A stretch of 22,896 bases of DNA from JANMAT01 sp031359995 (GCA_031359995.1 JANMAT010000158.1:1-22896), one strand, 5' to 3'; counted from the stretch's first letter, positions 12,243-20,598 are shown. Notes: generated by a model not told the origin, from the letters alone. Made by a program: numbers and translations.

Positions 12243-14717
12243 TCACCTCGCTGCGGCAGGCAGTCCGGTCCGGTGACCGGGGCGGTCGGGTGCCGGGCCG
12301 GACGGAGCGGTCGGCGCCTGTGCTGGCGGCGTCGGGAGGCGGAGCCGCTTGAGCATGATGGCGTTGACGGCGACGATGACGCTGGAGCCGGACATGGACA
12401 GCGCGGCGATCTCGGGTCGTAGGACCAGTCCGAACGCCGGCTCGAAGACGCCGGCGGCGATGGGCAGGGCGATGGCGTTGTAGCCGATGGCCCAGCCGAG
12501 GTTCTGGCGCATCTTGCGGACGGTTCCCCGGCCGATCTGGAGCGCCACCGCGACGTCGAGGGGATCGCTGCGCATGAGCACGATGTCGGCGGTCTCGATC
12601 GCGACGTCGGTGCCGGCTCCGATGGCGATGCCGACGTCGGCCTGAGCGAGAGCGGGGGCGTCGTTGACGCCGTCACCGACCATGGCGACCTTGCGTCGGT
12701 TCGCTTGGAGTTCGGCGACCTTGGACGCCTTGTCGCCGGGGAGAACGTCGGCGATGACGGTGGTGACGCCAAGCAGGGAGGCGATGCGTCGTGCGGTGGC
12801 CTCGTTGTCACCGGTGAGCATCACGACCTCGATGCCGAGTGCACGCAAGGCGGTGACGGCCGCAGCTGCGGTGGGTCGGGGTGCGTCGGCCATGGCGATG
12901 AGGCCGGCGGTGTGACCGTCGACGGCGACGAGCACGACGGTGCGGCCGCCGTCGGCGAGCTCGGCTTGGCGGGCAGCGAGGTCGCCGATCGTGACGTGCT
13001 CGCGTTCCATGAGGCGCAAGTTCCCCACGGCGACTCGGTGGCCGTCGACGGTGGCGACCGCTCCGTGGCCGGGGACGCTTTCGAACTGCTCGGCGCGTAG
13101 CCGGGGCGCGTTGCGTCGTGCCGCCTCGGTGACGACCGCGCGGGCCAGGGGGTGTTCGCTCTCCTGCTCGACCGCGGCGGCGAGGGCGAGGAGGCGTGTT
13201 TCGTCGGCGCCGGTGACGATGATGTCGGTGACCTCGGGTTCGCCCTTGGTGAGGGTGCCGGTCTTGTCCATCACGACGGTGTCGATGTGCGCAGCGGTCT
13301 CGAGGGCGATCGCGCTCTTGAAGAGCACGCCGCGTCGGGCGCCGAGGCCCGAGCCGACCATGATGGCGGTCGGGGTGGCCAGGCCGAGGGCGTCGGGGCA
13401 CGTGATGACCACCACGGTGATGGCGAAGAGCATGGCCTCACGCGCGGATCGACCGACGATCACGTCCCAGACCAGGAACGTGACGGTGCCGCCCAGTAGC
13501 GCGACGAAGACCAGCCAGAACGCGGCCCGGTCGGCGAGGCGTTGGCCGGGTGCCTTGGAGTTCTGGGCTTCCTGGACGAGTTTGACGATCTGGGCCAGAG
13601 CGGTGTCGGCGCCGACGTTCGTGGCGCGCACGCGGAGCGTGCCGGTCGTGTTCAGGGTGGCGCCAATGACGTGGTCGCCCGGAGCTTTGTGAACTGGCAG
13701 GCTCTCGCCCGTGACCATGGACTCGTCGAGGTCGCTGTCGCCGTCTTCGACGATGCCATCGACCGCGACTTTGGAACCGGGTCGAACGAGCAGCAGATCG
13801 TTGACCTGGACATCGGCGGTGGGGATCTCGACCGTGTCGTCGCCACGCAGGACGGTAGCCATGGGCGGGGCGAGGTCCAAGAGGGTGCGGATCGCATCGT
13901 TGGCACCGCCGCGAGCGCGCATCTCGAACCAGTGGCCGAGGAGCACGAACGCCGACAGCACGGTGGCCGCCTCGTAGAACACGTCGCCACCACCGGTGAG
14001 CGTCACTCCGAGCGAATACAGCCATCCGGCGCCCACACCGACCGCGACGAGGACCATCATGTCGAGCGTTCGTGCGCGTAGTGCCCGGAACGCGCCGTCG
14101 AAGAAGATCCAGGCGGCGTAGAACACGACGGGCAGGCTGAGGAGCAGTTGGAAGATGTCGTCGCGCATCGCGAACGGGGCGACGACCGTGAAGTGGAAGA
14201 CGTCGCGTCCGATGGGCGACCAGAGCAGCACCGGGATGGAGAACACCGCAGCGATGACGAACCGTCGGCGCATGTCGGCGACCATGGCACCCATCGTCAT
14301 GTGGGCGTGGCCGCCATGGCCCATCATGTCGTGCGGCGACTGCACCGCCGTGTGGTGCTTCTCGTGCGCGCTGGGGCCGCCGCCGCTAGGGCGGCCCGGA
14401 CGAGGTTCGGCCATCGGGTGGCACAGGTGGCCGGGGACGGACTGCCCGGCGCAGTGAAAGCCGCACTCCTCGACCCAGCGTCTGAGCTCGACCAGGTTGG
14501 TCACGGCGGGGTCGTAGGTGACCGTGGCCGTCTGCGCCGTGGCGTTGGCCGAGACGCTAGCGACGCCGGGAAGCCGTCCTAGGGTGCGTTCGACCACGGT
14601 CTGTTCGCTCGCCCAGTGCAAGCCGGTGACGTCGAGAACGGCAGTCGAGGTGGTCGTTGGACCCGTGTGATGTGGTCCGTGTCCTCCGTGTTGGAGGTGC
14701 GGGTCCGCTGTGCTCAC
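12243..14717 (-). CDS. P1B-type heavy-metal ATPase with CPD motif and degenerate HMA domain
   Basis: An 824-aa transporter. I chose GTG 14717 because GAGGAG lies 6 bases upstream; an ATG 18 codons earlier lacks a site. An N-terminal HMA-like ferredoxin fold (26-88) has GLHWASEQ in place of GMTCxxC, so the usual Cys pair is lost, although Cys85, Cys89 and Cys99 follow. A His/Met-rich stretch (116-142) precedes the first helix. Core motifs are intact: TGES 336-339, phosphorylated Asp484 in DKTGT, SEHPLA 520-525, TGDN 635-638, GDGVND 681-686. The TM6 motif is CPD (440-442) rather than CPC or CPH, while TM7 (YN) and TM8 (MSGSS 775-779) follow the Cu(I) class. Export of copper is likely, but Asp442 makes specificity uncertain. 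Confidence 0.93.
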   Translation of the reverse strand: MSTADPHLQHGGHGPHHTGPTTTSTAVLDVTGLHWASEQTVVERTLGRLPGVASVSANATAQTATVTYDPAVTNLVELRRWVEECGFHCAGQSVPGHLCHPMAEPRPGRPSGGGPSAHEKHHTAVQSPHDMMGHGGHAHMTMGAMVADMRRRFVIAAVFSIPVLLWSPIGRDVFHFTVVAPFAMRDDIFQLLLSLPVVFYAAWIFFDGAFRALRARTLDMMVLVAVGVGAGWLYSLGVTLTGGGDVFYEAATVLSAFVLLGHWFEMRARGGANDAIRTLLDLAPPMATVLRGDDTVEIPTADVQVNDLLLVRPGSKVAVDGIVEDGDSDLDESMVTGESLPVHKAPGDHVIGATLNTTGTLRVRATNVGADTALAQIVKLVQEAQNSKAPGQRLADRAAFWLVFVALLGGTVTFLVWDVIVGRSAREAMLFAITVVVITCPDALGLATPTAIMVGSGLGARRGVLFKSAIALETAAHIDTVVMDKTGTLTKGEPEVTDIIVTGADETRLLALAAAVEQESEHPLARAVVTEAARRNAPRLRAEQFESVPGHGAVATVDGHRVAVGNLRLMEREHVTIGDLAARQAELADGGRTVVLVAVDGHTAGLIAMADAPRPTAAAAVTALRALGIEVVMLTGDNEATARRIASLLGVTTVIADVLPGDKASKVAELQANRRKVAMVGDGVNDAPALAQADVGIAIGAGTDVAIETADIVLMRSDPLDVAVALQIGRGTVRKMRQNLGWAIGYNAIALPIAAGVFEPAFGLVLRPEIAALSMSGSSVIVAVNAIMLKRLRLPTPPAQAPTAPSGPAPDRPGHRTGLPAAAR

Positions 14718-14836
14718 GGTGGTCTCCTCGTGATCGGGCGCGGTGCGGGGGGCGCGGGTTGATGGTCCCACGCTCTCGGCGGGTGCGCATCCGTGCAGGA
14801 CACGTACCGAACCTGCGGGACTTCACCGTCTACGAG

Positions 14837-14850
14837 ACGGACCGGTCCGT
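14837..14850. promoter_or_regulatory. Perfect 14-bp palindrome upstream of the ATPase gene
   Basis: ACGGACCGGTCCGT lies 120 bases before the chosen ATPase start, in the 194-bp gap after the pseudo-receiver gene. A GGGACTTCACCG sequence sits just beside it (14817-14828). It could be an operator for the ATPase. Short GC-rich palindromes also arise by chance. Confidence 0.3.
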
Positions 14851-14911
14851 GTTGGCGCGGCGGGGTCGACGAAGCCGTGCCCCAGGGCGCGGGTGGCGAC
14901 GGTGCCCGCGT

Positions 14912-15412
14912 TCAAGCGCGCAGCGCGTCGACGTCGCTCCGCTGTGCTCCGCGGAAACGCTCGGTGCCGTGACGCGGAGGGCACGGGGCATGGGTGCAGC
15001 CGAGCAGTCGGCGCATCTCGCTGGCGAGTTCGTCGGCCACGCGATCGCGTGGGAGCCACGCTCCCGCCCCCGCCGCGAGAGCAGCCGAGCGGTACGACTC
15101 GTCGGGTTCAGGTCCGATCACGATGACCCGGCTTCGGTCGATGCGGTCGAGAGCGGCGAGGCAGCAGTTCGGGAACGAGCCCGCGTCGACCACCATGAGG
15201 TCAGGGGTGACCCGCTCGAGTGTCGTGGCCAACCGCTCGTCCTGGTGCGCTTCGGTGGCCGCCCAGCAGCCGAACTCGCGGCGCAGCAGTTCGCGCATGA
15301 ATCGGAGCATGCCGGGATGCCTCATGACGACAAGGATGCAGGGCTCCCCGTCACACACCGGGCACGGGCCCGACGGCTGCCCTGCCTTTCGCTCCTCGCG
15401 CTCTCCGACCAT
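14912..15412 (-). CDS. Cys-rich CheY-like pseudo-receiver protein
   Basis: A 166-aa protein from ATG 15412, with AAGGAG 7 bases upstream; an in-frame ATG eight codons earlier would put that box inside the gene. A short N-terminal zinc-knuckle-like segment CPVCDGEPC (17-25) runs straight into a receiver-like fold (26-140), with Asp76 at the phosphorylation position (DLMVVDAGSF). The N-terminal acidic pair that binds Mg2+ is replaced by VVMRHPG, and the conserved Lys is missing (AWLPRDR). Additional Cys residues are at 49, 83, 84, 139 and 144. It probably does not act as a normal phospho-switch and may respond to metal or thiol state instead (inference). It precedes the ATPase, kinase and regulator genes on the same strand. 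Confidence 0.65.
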   Translation of the reverse strand: MVGEREERKAGQPSGPCPVCDGEPCILVVMRHPGMLRFMRELLRREFGCWAATEAHQDERLATTLERVTPDLMVVDAGSFPNCCLAALDRIDRSRVIVIGPEPDESYRSAALAAGAGAWLPRDRVADELASEMRRLLGCTHAPCPPRHGTERFRGAQRSDVDALRA

Positions 15413-15844
15413 GGGCGAGCTCCTTGTCACCCTCATTGTCGCCGCGCACCATGGCTTCCCTCATCCGCTCTGGCTACGGACTCGGCCTTCGGTCGACTAC
15501 GGAGCCCGGGTTCGGCAGGCCGACCTCTCGGGCCACCTCACGATCTCGACGACCCGCTGCCATGGCACAACGACGTTGCCCAGCACCCCTCTTGGCGTCC
15601 TGCGACCGGTCGCGGCGGGCCGGACGAACCCCGCGGAGCTCGCGGCAACGGCGCGCGGTCGAGGGTCTGGCAGCGACAGGCCATGGCGAGCGGTGCGCAG
15701 TTCCGTAGTGCTCCGCAGCCCGGCTCCGTAGTGGGCTCGGATGGCGGTACTCCCTCGGAAGCGCACCGTGGAGCCAGAGACGAAGCGCCACCATGACCAA
15801 CCACATCACGACATTCGCTCAAACGTACGCCGTTCTCGGTGGAC
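15413..15844. other. Divergent intergenic region
   Basis: This lies between the pseudo-receiver gene (minus) and the small-membrane-protein operon (plus). Open frames cross it on both strands, but none has a ribosome-binding site or recognisable content. More than half of it is the segment bounded by inverted repeats at 15496 and 15732. Promoters for both directions are expected, but I cannot place them. Confidence 0.4.
15496..15732. repeat. Segment bounded by 14/15-bp inverted repeats (possible MITE or relic)
   Basis: ACTACGGAGCCCGGG (15496-15510) is matched in inverted orientation by CCCGGCTCCGTAGT (15719-15732), with 14 of 15 positions and one missing G. A second CCGTAGT lies just inside the right end. 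The 237-bp segment has no convincing ORF. I see no flanking target-site duplication, which weakens a transposon reading. Confidence 0.35.
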
Positions 15845-16018
15845 ATGACGACGCTTCTCGCCAGCAACTGGGCGTGGCTCGTCCTTGTGGCCGTGTTCAT
15901 CGCCATGCACCGCGGTGGTCACGGCTGCGGCACGCACGCCGCCCGCCGTCACGCCCGCCACGACCGCGACACCGATTCCGATACACCGAAAGAGAAGGTG
16001 CGCAATGAACCAAACTGA
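15845..16018 (+). CDS. 57-aa His-rich single-pass membrane protein (DUF2933-like)
   Basis: Starts at ATG 15845 with only a weak GGTGG upstream. One transmembrane helix (WAWLVLVAVFIAMH, about 9-22) is followed by a ligand-rich segment HRGGHGCGTHAARRHARHD (22-40) and an acidic/basic tail. Small proteins with a helix then an MH-x-GGHG stretch resemble DUF2933, often found in copper or heavy-metal clusters. The stop lies 14 bases inside the next gene, which fits an operon. Probably membrane-anchored metal binding; family from memory. Confidence 0.6.
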   Translation: MTTLLASNWAWLVLVAVFIAMHRGGHGCGTHAARRHARHDRDTDSDTPKEKVRNEPN

Positions 16019-16295
16019 CATCCACCCCCTCTCGCCGTCACATCGCCGCCAGCCGTGGCGCCGCCCGAGTGTCAACCTGACCACCGTCGAGCGGGTCGCC
16101 CGCGTCGCCGTCGGCGGACTGGGTGCGCTCACGGCCAGCATCCTGCTCACCTCGGCAGGGTCTGTCCTAGCCGTGATCCTCGTGCTGCTCCTGCTGGCCG
16201 CCGGCGTCGACCTCATCGTCACCGGCGCGCTCGGCCACTGCCCGCTCTACCAGCGGCTCGGTTACGTGCCCCGCTCCCTGCGGCGGCCGTCATGA
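16005..16295 (+). CDS. DUF2892 (YgaP-like transmembrane domain) protein
   Basis: A 96-aa protein from ATG 16005 with AGAAGG about 6 bases upstream. After a basic N-terminal tail of about 30 residues it carries the DUF2892 pattern: ERVARVAVGGLGALTAS, a second helix (VLAVILVLLLLAAGVDLIVT) and the closing GHCPLYQRLG. In rhodanese-type YgaP proteins this double-helix unit forms the membrane part; stand-alone copies are common beside sulfur and metal genes. Here it lacks the rhodanese domain. Its stop overlaps the next start (ATGA), so translation is coupled. Confidence 0.85.
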   Translation: MNQTDIHPLSPSHRRQPWRRPSVNLTTVERVARVAVGGLGALTASILLTSAGSVLAVILVLLLLAAGVDLIVTGALGHCPLYQRLGYVPRSLRRPS

Positions 16296-16534
16296 CCATC
16301 CACGATGTCGAACATCCCGACCACGCCGGCCACAGCAACGACCAGACCGGTCAACGGCACGGGTCGCACAGCTGGATGATGATCGCCTGCTGCATCCCCA
16401 TGCTGATCATCGCCGTGGCGTTGGTCGCGGCCGGTGTCGCCAGCCCCGGCTTCATCGTGGCCGCAATCGCCTGCACGGCCATGATGGCGCTGATGATGCG
16501 CGGCATGGATCACGGCGGAGGTGGCGGGTCGTGA
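16292..16534 (+). CDS. 80-aa His/Cys/Met membrane protein
   Basis: Begins in a 4-bp overlap with the DUF2892 gene and ends overlapping the next GTG (GTGA). The soluble N-terminus is His-rich (HDVEHPDHAGH, then HGSHSWMM). Next come a helix with a Cys pair (Cys33-Cys34 in IACCIPM), a second helix, and a tail MMALMMRGMDHGGGG that offers Met and His ligands. The distribution of His, Cys and Met on both sides of a two-helix hairpin suggests transfer of a soft metal such as Cu(I). I do not recognise a named family with confidence. Confidence 0.7.
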   Translation: MTIHDVEHPDHAGHSNDQTGQRHGSHSWMMIACCIPMLIIAVALVAAGVASPGFIVAAIACTAMMALMMRGMDHGGGGGS

Positions 16535-16998
16535 ACCGGCGCAGCGCCCGCACCGGGACCATCGCTGCGCTCGGCCTCTCGGTCTTCTACGTCACCACGG
16601 TCTGGGGCGCATCCGGATCCTTCCGGCACCTGCTCGATCAGACGCGTGACGACTGGTACCTGTTGCTGGCGATCGTCGTCGGCTTCGGCGTGCAGGTCGG
16701 ACTCGTCGCCGAACTCCGTCGGCGTCACCGGCTGCACGGCACACCGGCCGTCGCCGGTGGGGCCGGGATCGGGGCGTCCACGATCGGCATGGTGGCGTGT
16801 TGCGCCCACCACGTCGCCGACCTGGCACCGCTCATCGCGGCCACCGGCGCCGCCACGGTGCTCACCGACTACCGCATCCCGTTCATGGTGGCCGGCATCG
16901 GCGTGAACACGGTCGGCGTGCTGCTTGCGGCCCGTCGCCTCCACCACGCCAGCCACCCATCAGCAACCCCGAGAGGTGCGGCATGCGCACACGCCTAG
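16531..16998 (+). CDS. Four-helix membrane protein with CCAHH motif
   Basis: A 155-aa protein from GTG 16531. It has about four transmembrane segments (10-27, 43-60, 78-110, 115-134). The third begins with GMVACCAHHVADLAPLI, placing Cys90, Cys91, His93 and His94 together at the membrane. CCAHH recurs in small membrane proteins of metal-resistance clusters in actinobacteria and Deinococcus-Thermus (from memory) and is reminiscent of the helix-borne Cys pair of MerT, although there is no overall match. The C-terminal tail is His/Ala-rich with another Cys. Its end overlaps the next gene by 16 bases. Role inferred: binding or moving a soft metal within the membrane. Confidence 0.75.
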   Translation: MNRRSARTGTIAALGLSVFYVTTVWGASGSFRHLLDQTRDDWYLLLAIVVGFGVQVGLVAELRRRHRLHGTPAVAGGAGIGASTIGMVACCAHHVADLAPLIAATGAATVLTDYRIPFMVAGIGVNTVGVLLAARRLHHASHPSATPRGAACAHA

Positions 16999-17474
16999 AA
17001 CATCCCTCCCCATCCGATGCCCCCCACCGCCCTCACCGGGTGATCCTCGGTGTCGTTGCGGCGGCGGTGGTCCTCGCCGCGGTCGTCACCGTTGCGTTGA
17101 CCGCCGGAGGTGACAAGGCGCCCTCCACGTCGACAGGTGCCCCCGTGAGCCCGACGCTGGCGACGCGTTCGATCGAGGCGGGAACGGTGGTGGTGAAGAT
17201 CCAACCGATGCGCCTCGACGCCAGCGGCGCCACGTTCAAGATCAGCTTCGACACGCACTCCGGTAGGTTGAACCTCGACGTCGCCAGCCAAGCCACGCTC
17301 GTCGTCGGCGCAGCGGCGTGGCCAGTGGGGAGCTGGTCAGGTGACGCACCGGGGGGACACCATCGCCAAGGTGAGCTCAGCTTCACGCCAGCCGGTGCTC
17401 CGACCGGCACCGCAACCCTGACCCTCAACGGCCTATCCCAGCCGGTGACCGCGACCTGGACGCTCGGTACGTGA
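16983..17474 (+). CDS. Membrane-anchored extracytoplasmic beta-domain protein with GGHH motif
   Basis: A 163-aa protein from ATG 16983 (GAGAGG 8 bases upstream). One transmembrane/signal-anchor segment (about 20-42) is followed by a Ser/Thr linker. A compact beta-rich domain comes next: VVKIQPMRLDASGATFKISF, DTHSGRLNLDV, WSGDAPGGHHRQGELSF and VTATWTL. The DTHS and GGHH loops could bind metal. I recall similar proteins in actinobacterial metal clusters but know no named family. It is the last gene of the five-gene overlapping set. A convergent MFS gene begins 93 bases later. Confidence 0.65.
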   Translation: MRTRLEHPSPSDAPHRPHRVILGVVAAAVVLAAVVTVALTAGGDKAPSTSTGAPVSPTLATRSIEAGTVVVKIQPMRLDASGATFKISFDTHSGRLNLDVASQATLVVGAAAWPVGSWSGDAPGGHHRQGELSFTPAGAPTGTATLTLNGLSQPVTATWTLGT

Positions 17475-17567
17475 CGCCGAATGGAAGGAGCGAGGGATTC
17501 AACCTCGTCGACCACCGTGGATTCGGCAGGGGTACCGCCGCGAGACCCGCAGCGTGCGATCGGCACA

Positions 17568-18866
17568 TCATCGCCTGTCCCGTCGTTCCGTCGGCGGGGA
17601 CGTACGGGCCGGCCATCTGGATCTGCGATGGGAGCGCTGCTGGCCAACTGCGACAGCGCTGGCTAGGCCTACGAGCAGGGCGCCAGCCAGGAGGAACGGG
17701 AGATCTGCGTGCCGAACGACGAGCGCGCCGCCCATCACGGGACCGAGGAACTGGCCGAGGCTGCCTGCCGAGGTCTTCCAGCCCAGCGCAACACCCGTCG
17801 ATCGACCGGAACGGACCGAGACGAGGGCCGAGAGGTTGGGGATGACCAGCGCGGCGCCGCCGGCCAGGACCGCCACCATGGTCAGCACCACCGGGTAGGA
17901 GGTCGTGATGAGCAGGGCGGCGATGCCGCCACCCATCAGGGCAAAGCCCATGGCCACCTGCGAGATCGGTGCCGCGATCTTCGCCAGTAGTCCCGACGCT
18001 GGTACCTGCAGCAGGGCCATCACCGTGCCGCAGACGACGAAGGCGATGCTCGTCTGCCCGGCGTCGAGGGAGAGGCGGTCGCGTGCGTAGAGCACAAAGG
18101 TGCCCTCGAAGATCGCTAGCCCGTACTGGGATGCAGTGACCAGACCGAGCAACGTCCGCAAGCGGGGAACACCGAGCGAGGCAGTCGGGTGTTCAATGTG
18201 AGGGTCTCGTGGTCCGAGCTGGTCGGTGGGGACGAATGGTGACCTCAGTCGGTGGCGGGCGTAGGCGAGCGCGGTGGCGGTGAGCGCTGCGCTGAACAGG
18301 AACGGGATCGAGTAACCGTCGATTCGGAACGCGCCGGCACGAAGGTCGATGCGGGGCCGGCTGATGACTCCCGCCATGGCTGGTCCGGCGATCAGGCCGA
18401 GGCTGATGCTGGTACCGAACCACGCCATGCCGTGCGTGCGATCCTGCTCCGTCGTCCGGTCGGTGACGTACAACGTGGCGGCAACGATCAATGCTGCCGC
18501 GCCGGTTCCTCCGAGGAATCGGAGGGCGTAGAGGAGCGGGAGCGAGCTCGTGAGACCGAACGCCGCCTGGGTCGCGGCAAGGCCTCCCAGTCCACCGAGC
18601 AGCGTCGCTCGATAGCCCAGATGGTCGGCCAGGCGGCCGACGAGCGGTCCTGCGACCAGCTGGGCCAGAGCGTAGACACCGGTCAGCATCCCGACGTGGA
18701 AGCCCACGACGTCGGGCGACGCCCCAGCGAGCGCGTCGACCCGTTGGACGTGGAACGGCAGCACGATCAGCGTGCTGCCGTAGCCGACCATCACGACGAA
18801 GAGGCAGGCGTAGAGCACACGCAACTCGGGTGCGCGCCGTGCTGGCGCCTGCGTCCGGGTGCTCAT
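17568..18866 (-). CDS. Major facilitator superfamily transporter
   Basis: A 432-aa protein from ATG 18866; GAGGA abuts this start closely, so the exact start is somewhat uncertain. Twelve hydrophobic segments are apparent. The loop after TM2 has GRLADHLGYR, the MFS signature (G-x-L-A-D-R/H-x-G-R/K type), and TM5 has a GLIAGPAMAG stretch typical of drug/H+ antiporters. The substrate is unknown; the sequence resembles drug or small-molecule efflux permeases. It follows the ABC permease gene by 82 bases on the same strand and may share its transcript. The basic C-terminal tail is probably cytoplasmic. Confidence 0.9.
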   Translation of the reverse strand: MSTRTQAPARRAPELRVLYACLFVVMVGYGSTLIVLPFHVQRVDALAGASPDVVGFHVGMLTGVYALAQLVAGPLVGRLADHLGYRATLLGGLGGLAATQAAFGLTSSLPLLYALRFLGGTGAAALIVAATLYVTDRTTEQDRTHGMAWFGTSISLGLIAGPAMAGVISRPRIDLRAGAFRIDGYSIPFLFSAALTATALAYARHRLRSPFVPTDQLGPRDPHIEHPTASLGVPRLRTLLGLVTASQYGLAIFEGTFVLYARDRLSLDAGQTSIAFVVCGTVMALLQVPASGLLAKIAAPISQVAMGFALMGGGIAALLITTSYPVVLTMVAVLAGGAALVIPNLSALVSVRSGRSTGVALGWKTSAGSLGQFLGPVMGGALVVRHADLPFLLAGALLVGLASAVAVGQQRSHRRSRWPARTSPPTERRDRR

Positions 18867-18948
18867 TCCTCGGGTTGACTCCCGGATCGACCCCGGTCTC
18901 CGATCTCGGCGGCGAGGATCGCTCGGTCGCGGCATGGCGCCCGGGCGG

Positions 18949-20598
18949 TCACACGTTGGCTGAGAGGCGAACAGCCACCCGCGTCCTGAGGCGGAACACG
19001 ACCGCCGCCACGGCGCTGAACGCGGCGAGCCACACGAGGCCGAGCAGGAGCGCGCCAGCCTGATCGAAGCGTTCCGTGAAGGCTCCATCGATCATCACTT
19101 GGGAAGCGCCCCGAGCCGGAAGGAATGCTCCCCATGCCGGTAGTCCGTTCGGGAACATCACGCTCTGCCCCAGCCCAACATCGATGAATGCCAACATCAG
19201 GATCAGGTAGAGGCCACCGAGGCGGCCCGTGAGCGGCCCGACCAGCACACCGATCATGGCGTAGGTCAACGCGATCAGCACGTTTGCTCCGACGAACACC
19301 AGCCACTGGCGCGGCGGGTACCACGCGCCTGACACCGTGACCGCGACCGCCGTGGTCACCACTGTGGCCGCACCGATGACACCCAGACGGCCGGCCAGCA
19401 CCTCGCGGGAGCAAAAGCCGGCCAGGACCAATCGGCGGTCGCCGTCGGCGGACTCGGTGACCACGAAGAGGCCGGTGATCCCGGCCAAGAACGCAGACGT
19501 GATCGGCACCATCGTGGCGGCATGCATGCGTCGCTCCGACAACAGCGCGGTGAAGTGACGGGTGCCTTCGACGAGCGCGATCGGACCGGGCTCGTCAACC
19601 GTGACCACGACCGCCATCCCGATGAACACGGCGGGCACGGCGACGAGCAGGATCCACAACACGCGGTTTCGCCGGTACTCCCGGAACCCGGACCTCAGAA
19701 CCGCAGCGATCCGCCCTGCCGCCGACAGGCTCGCCGGACCGGTCGAAATGCGCCCCGACAGAGCGTTCACGGCGAGACCCACCGAATCGGCGACCGGTCG
19801 CGTCGACTCGATGCTGCGACGCTTCGTGCGAAGCGCCATCAGGCTTTCCACAACGGCGTCGGCCTTCGCGACCGGTCGGCGTGCCGGCCGGGTTGTCAGA
19901 GCCAGCCGGACCGTGGCCATCGTCGCCAGACCGACCCCCCACACCACCGACCAACCAACGTCGCCGAGCGGGCCGGCATGACCGCTCGCCTGCCCGACGA
20001 GGACGAGCGTGGGGAAATGCAGCGGGAACAAGCGCGTCGCCATCGACGAACCAGGCCCCAACGCAGGACCGAAGAACACGTCGAACACCCATACCAGCGA
20101 GATCACCAGCGCCCCGTTCAACTCGGACCGCACGCTCGTTCCGACGAGCACACCCAACGACACGTAGATGACCCCGACGACGAGGGTTGCAGCGACCGCC
20201 CGGGCCGGGTGACTGATCCCGGTGCGGGCCGCGAGCGCGGTGAGACCGCCGGCACCGGCGAGAACAGCGAGAGCCAACGACGCCGCCAATCGGCCGGCAA
20301 CCACGGGTGCGCTACGCCCGCCCGCGGCGGCGAGACGGTGGTCGACCGTCCGTGACCCGGTGACCTGGAAGAAGCCGGCCAGGCCGGCCAGCGCCGCTGC
20401 AGCCCACCCAGCAGTCGCCGCCTCGATCTGGGCGCGATCGCCAAGTCCACCGAGGATGATCTTGGAGAAGTCGGCGAGCGCTGCGCCCCACACGAACACG
20501 ATCACCACCGGAACGGCCACCAGCAGTACGAGGTTCAAAGGTCGCCGTGCGTAGTCGAGTACCGCCCGCCGGCCAAGCAGGGTCGTAAGGCTCGTCAT
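18949..20598 (-). CDS. ABC-2-type exporter permease, double length
   Basis: A 549-aa membrane protein with about twelve transmembrane segments arranged as two similar halves (about 15-235 and 310-545), each with the six-helix ABC-2 layout. The halves are joined by a basic cytoplasmic linker (about 236-300). Each half begins with a helix behind an Arg-rich N-terminus: YARRPLNLVLLVAVPVV and YRRNRVLWILLVAVPAV, an internal repeat that argues for gene fusion. With one ATP-binding protein encoded immediately upstream (4-bp overlap), the complex would be one fused permease plus two ATPase copies. The substrate is unknown. Confidence 0.88.
   Translation of the reverse strand: MTSLTTLLGRRAVLDYARRPLNLVLLVAVPVVIVFVWGAALADFSKIILGGLGDRAQIEAATAGWAAAALAGLAGFFQVTGSRTVDHRLAAAGGRSAPVVAGRLAASLALAVLAGAGGLTALAARTGISHPARAVAATLVVGVIYVSLGVLVGTSVRSELNGALVISLVWVFDVFFGPALGPGSSMATRLFPLHFPTLVLVGQASGHAGPLGDVGWSVVWGVGLATMATVRLALTTRPARRPVAKADAVVESLMALRTKRRSIESTRPVADSVGLAVNALSGRISTGPASLSAAGRIAAVLRSGFREYRRNRVLWILLVAVPAVFIGMAVVVTVDEPGPIALVEGTRHFTALLSERRMHAATMVPITSAFLAGITGLFVVTESADGDRRLVLAGFCSREVLAGRLGVIGAATVVTTAVAVTVSGAWYPPRQWLVFVGANVLIALTYAMIGVLVGPLTGRLGGLYLILMLAFIDVGLGQSVMFPNGLPAWGAFLPARGASQVMIDGAFTERFDQAGALLLGLVWLAAFSAVAAVVFRLRTRVAVRLSANV

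Noticed and set aside
15497..15809. Minus-strand frames in the divergent intergenic region
   Set aside because: No ribosome-binding site or family; Arg/Pro/Ala-rich translation typical of random high-GC sequence; they span an inverted-repeat segment.
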